From Gnetum montanum (Eukaryota > Streptophyta > Gnetopsida > Gnetales > Gnetaceae): 20,197 nt of DNA. Shown here in pieces: positions 16,983-20,197 of the stretch. The position numbers and the translations under genes were made by a program. The notes below the pieces were generated by a model that was not told where the DNA came from, made no database searches, and worked only from the letters and a program-made list of their open reading frames with translations. Location: NCBI GenBank assembly GCA_015680685.1, contig MNCI01023868.1:1-20197 (forward strand), given 5' to 3'. Numbering within the stretch: the stretch's first letter is position 1; every line of letters begins with the position of its first letter.

Positions 16983-19813
16983 ATGGCCCCGAAATGTGGA
17001 CAACAGGAAGGTCCTACCCAAGGTGGAAGCAAACGATCTCGAAGAGGTGGAAGACAAGGTCCTACTAGAAAACACGTAGAATAGGAGGAGCAGTCATTCA
17101 ACATTCATCAAGAAGAACCTCCTACCGGACGGTTCGGGTAGGTAGAAGGAGGAGTTGCTGCAGCGCCTAAATCGAGACAACAGCTCACGTTGCTCCAAGA
17201 TTGTGTTCAGGCCATCCATGAAAAAACCACATTCACTGTGGTGATTGTGGAATTGGACTTTGAATCTTTTGCAGAGTTCACTCCTAAGGATATTAGGGAT
17301 CACCTCATAGGGTCTTCCTTATGGCCTATCCTCTTTGAAAGCGATGCCTGGTACCTAGGAGAGACATATCAATTTTGGCACAATAGGGAGCAAGGCACCA
17401 CGGTCAATATTTGTGGTGTGATAGTTGACTTCTCCATGCAGGCCATTTCAGAAGTGTTAAACCTTCCGAATATAGGGCCTAGAGTTGCTCAGTTATCCAC
17501 CCGTTCATACCTTGATGTGTGAAAGGATTGGTTGGAGAAGGCTTATGGCAGAGATAAAACATTTGGTGAGTTAATGACAGAAGAGAGGGGTTACTTCAAA
17601 ATTGGAACATATCACCTCTTTCCCACAAAGGGCCTGAAAAAAATATCAACGTATGCGGCTAGAGGATGTGCAGTGTTGATGGGAAAGGTTAATGCTAACC
17701 TGCCTCATCTATATTTAACAGAGATCTTGAGGTGGTTCAAAGAACAAAAGACAGGGAATATGGCATTGCCTTTCCCTTGTCTCATCAGAAAGCTTTGCCA
17801 ACGTGCTGGTANACCTTTCCCTTGTCTCATCAGAAAGCTTTGCCAACGTGCTGGTATTCAGGGGTACACCAATGATGTCCTTCGAAAAGCCCAAACTGCT
17901 TCATATGCTGAATTGCTTAAGGCGCTAGCTCCAAGAAAAAGCACTGGCGAAGAGTTGGGACCAAAACAAGAAGAAGAACAGATGGCTGGACCAACTGCAA
18001 CTCAACTTGCATTACCTAGTCAACCTCTAGGCACAGGTCCTAGCCAACAACAGGAAGGAGGGCCCAACACAAGCCAAGGTCAATAGCTACCGCAAGACTA
18101 CAAACCGTCGATGAGCGATCTTAGGGCCATCGCTGAGACGGTCAATTGGGGAAGTCGTGATGATGCAAACCTCTTCCACTTCATTGATGATGCCATGTAG
18201 CCTACTGTTTCATTAGTTTGCACAAGGGGGGAAGTATCCATTCACATAGGAGGACGGGAAAGTAGATGGTCACAATAAATCTCAGGAAATGCAGCATCTT
18301 TCCAAGTGCAATTAGAAACTAGTGAAGGGGCCACAATGGTGATCATGCAACATCAGAATGTCACGGGAGCTGTAGAAGTGGTTACAGACCACATCAAAGA
18401 ATCCTTTAACGTACCTGTTGTGCCAATAGCAGATCTCATAGGAGCACAGGATGCTCAATCTTTGCCCAAAACCTCAATGACTCCTATGGAACATGAGGAT
18501 GCACTTGATCGATTGCTCCAAATAGGGAAAGTAATGACGTCCCTGTTTAACATCCCTCAAGATGTTATGAAAATTCAATTAGATCTCATTTCCACAAAGG
18601 GGAAGCTGGTCTTAACAGAAGTGAGGGCCGAGCATGCTGAAGCTGAAGTGTAAAAACTACAAGAGCAGCTCGTGGCCTTACAAGCAGCACAGCGGGACCC
18701 TCTGCAATTTGTTCCCATAGATTAGCTAGATAATATTAGAACTAAGAAGTTAACCAAGCTAATTGCGAAAAATAAAAGGGTGGCTGATGAAAAAGAGAAG
18801 GCTGTTTGGGATGCCTCCGCAGCATAGGCGCAAACTCATGCGCATCTTAAGGTACTCAAGGCCTTACAAGAAGAAAACAAGTAGCTTGTTGCAGACAACC
18901 TTTGATTGACCACTATAGAAAAGCAAAAGAACGTTCTCGATGAACACTTTCATCAATTACAAGAACAATTCATCCAGGTCAACCGAGACGTAAGCTGTTT
19001 AGTTAGAGAGAATCGAACCCTCTCGATGGAGGAGGTACGCGCCATTCGTCAAAAGTTAGCTATTGAGATAAGCATGTGGAAAAATGAGCCTAAACAACAT
19101 GAGAAGCTGAAGGAGCACTTTTGCGATCAGGTGGGGATGTATAAACAGATCCTTGAAAAGGAGATCCATATGGCCAAAGCCCAAATCAATACTATCAATG
19201 CTCAACACACTGACTGGTGGGCCATATTGGACACATATGCCTTCGTCCACCAAGAGGAAGTTAAGAGCCGGGACCTGCAGATTCAGGATTTGACAGAATA
19301 CATGGAGTTGGAAAACTTGAGATATGCCAACCTTGCCATGTTAATAGCAGGGCACCCGAGATTAGAGCTCAAGTAGCAGGTAGCAACCACCCACATCAAA
19401 TACAAAGCAGAATTTGTAGAGTGCAAGAAGCTCGTGGAGAAACTAGAAGTTGCAAATTCTAAACTTGAGGTGGTAAAAGCCAGCTACCAAGGACAGAAAG
19501 ATGTCGCAATAGACTTGGCTCGACGGCTAACAAATTTTCAGGAATATAAGGATAAAGCTAAAGCCTATGAAGAGGAACGATGGGTGTTCGTGGCCTGGTA
19601 TGTCAAGGCCAACCAAATGTTCTGAAACTACCCTGTCTGTGGGAAGTGTCAACTTTGTCAAATGTTGGAACATTAGCATGGATGGCACAAGATCCTTGAA
19701 CCAAACAAGAGAAGCTCTAGGCCATACTTCAACGCCATCAAGCCTCAACGCCTGAAGCACAAGACAAAGGGAAGGCACCAATGTAGGAGCCACCGCCACC
19801 TAGAACTACATGA
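16983..19813 (+). pseudogene. Element II ORF2: plant-transposon-protein-like domain plus long coiled coil, decayed
   Basis: It starts MAPKCGQQEGPTQGG with a basic, Arg/Gly-rich N-terminus. One frame holds from 16983 to about 19620 with roughly a dozen stops, several clearly from CGA, CAA/CAG or TGG codons (for example LDV* where the other copy has LDARQ). Residues about 70-280 (FAEFTPKDIRDHL, VDFSMQAISEVLNLP, TFGELMTEERGYFKIGTYH, ending LIRKLCQRAG) resemble the 'putative plant transposon protein' domain of Athila-type ORFs. A Gln/Pro/Gly linker is followed by about 350 residues rich in Glu, Lys, Gln and Leu with heptad-like spacing, then a Pro-rich end. A one-base shift near 19620 precedes the TGA at 19811-19813. 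The 43-bp repeat around the N at 17812 adds 15 false codons. Function unknown; structural, envelope-like or regulatory roles are all open. Confidence 0.65.
17769..17856. repeat. 43-bp direct duplication around a single N, probable assembly artefact
   Basis: Positions 17769-17811 and 17814-17856 are identical 43-bp copies separated only by N and A. Element I has a single copy at the same place. Two overlapping contig ends joined without merging would give exactly this. The 45-bp period keeps the reading frame by chance. Confidence 0.8.
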
Positions 19814-19968
19814 GTTCGATCCATTTTTGCAGGTGTAGAACATTTGTGTTGTGTCTTTATTTTGTTTTCATTTCACACTACGGCATAGTTCCATTTTCAC
19901 CATCCAATTATCCCATACCTATCCACTGTGTAATAACTGTAACTTGAGGATGAGTTTTCATTCAGTCA

Positions 19969-19976
19969 TGGGGGTA
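19969..19976 (+). other. Polypurine tract of element II
   Basis: TGGGGGTA directly precedes the 3' LTR. It lines up with GGAGGTA in element I, downstream of the shared TTGAGGATGAGTTTTCATT segment. Confidence 0.55.
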
Positions 19977-20197
19977 CGATGAGTCATGTTTTGGGTGACT
20001 GCGATATCACGGTCACAATATTGCATACGCGATATCGCAGCTAAGTCGTGATATCGCGTACACGATATCGTAGCTCATCACCAGTTCTATAAATAAGAGG
20101 CGGCTCTCCCTTGTTTTGCATTAGAGATTTAGACCCTTAGTGAAACTCTGGCAGTTTTACTCCTTTAGAGATAGAATTATTTTCCAGTGTATGCCCG
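19977..20197 (+). repeat. LTR C (3' LTR of element II), first 221 bp
   Basis: It aligns with LTR B from its start through CAGTGTATGCCCG and is cut by the window edge. The first base is C where the others have T (CGATGAGTC), a decayed TG terminus. It has about four GATATC-type copies where LTR B has two. Confidence 0.8.
20001..20095 (+). promoter_or_regulatory. LTR C promoter: palindrome cluster plus TATAAATA
   Basis: GCGATATCAC (20001-20010) and the perfect GCGATATCGC (20029-20038) are followed by GATATCGCGTACACGATATC (20050-20069), the 20-bp palindrome of LTR A with a single change. TATAAATA is at 20088-20095, after about 16-18 bp. Confidence 0.62.

Larger units (their letters stand above)
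12181..20197 (+). mobile_element. Element II: pol-less LTR retrotransposon, nearly complete
   Basis: Order: 5' LTR B (12181-12974), tRNA-Asp-type primer site, leader, ORF1/gag (13118-15099), spacer with internal promoter, ORF2 (16983-19813), polypurine tract, 3' LTR C (from 19977, cut by the window edge). If LTR C matches LTR B in size, the total is about 8.6-8.7 kb. The internal 7 kb contains no protease, reverse transcriptase, RNase H or integrase motif in any frame I read. The 5' flank is CTTTC (12176-12180), the predicted target duplication. It lies in the same orientation as element I and is nested in the minus-strand integrase. Confidence 0.88.

Overview
The window reads as a stretch of plant nuclear DNA from a large, repeat-rich genome. 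It is made almost entirely of decayed LTR retrotransposons, AT-rich, and full of premature stops of the kind left by C-to-T decay at methylated sites. I see no host gene, no tRNA or rRNA and no CRISPR array. I cannot name the species; a gymnosperm or another slow-purging large plant genome would fit, but that is inference.

Layout. (1) Positions 1-6940 are the 3' part of one LTR element (element I): the second half of a gag-like ORF1, a 1.9 kb spacer, a second ORF (ORF2) and a complete 3' LTR (LTR A, 6085-6940). (2) Positions 6941 to about 9653 are a decayed Ty3/gypsy chromovirus pol on the plus strand (reverse transcriptase, RNase H, integrase, chromodomain-like tail). It is followed by a probable 3' UTR/LTR-like stretch to about 10561 that carries an array of short AGACATCTT-type repeats. 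(3) Positions 10562 to about 11240 are AT-rich with nothing recognisable. (4) About 11240-12180 on the minus strand is a broken Tat/Athila-type integrase. (5) Positions 12181-20197 are a second, nearly complete member of the same family as element I (element II): 5' LTR B (12181-12974), tRNA-Asp-type primer site, ORF1 (gag), spacer, ORF2, polypurine tract and the first 221 bp of 3' LTR C (19977 onward, cut by the window edge).

Comparing elements I and II is the most informative thing here. Both have only two coding regions: a gag with an Athila/Tat-style zinc knuckle, and an ORF2 of about 930 codons that resembles the domain annotated as 'putative plant transposon protein' followed by a long coiled coil. 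Neither has protease, reverse transcriptase, RNase H or integrase in its internal region. The family is therefore probably non-autonomous and would borrow pol from a relative. Both copies also have a second, internal promoter-like module between ORF1 and ORF2. In the LTRs and in the internal module alike, a cluster of GCGATATCGC-type palindromes lies 11-16 bp upstream of a TATA box. A TACTAAC branch-point-like sequence and a TTGCAG acceptor lie directly before the ORF2 ATG. My model is that the LTR promoter drives gag, the internal promoter or a spliced RNA drives ORF2, and both promoters answer to the same palindrome-binding factor. The sequence layout is seen directly; the regulatory reading is inference.

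Two single-N positions (908 and 17812) look like assembly joins, one hiding a missing stretch of about 198 bp and one creating a false 43-bp duplication.
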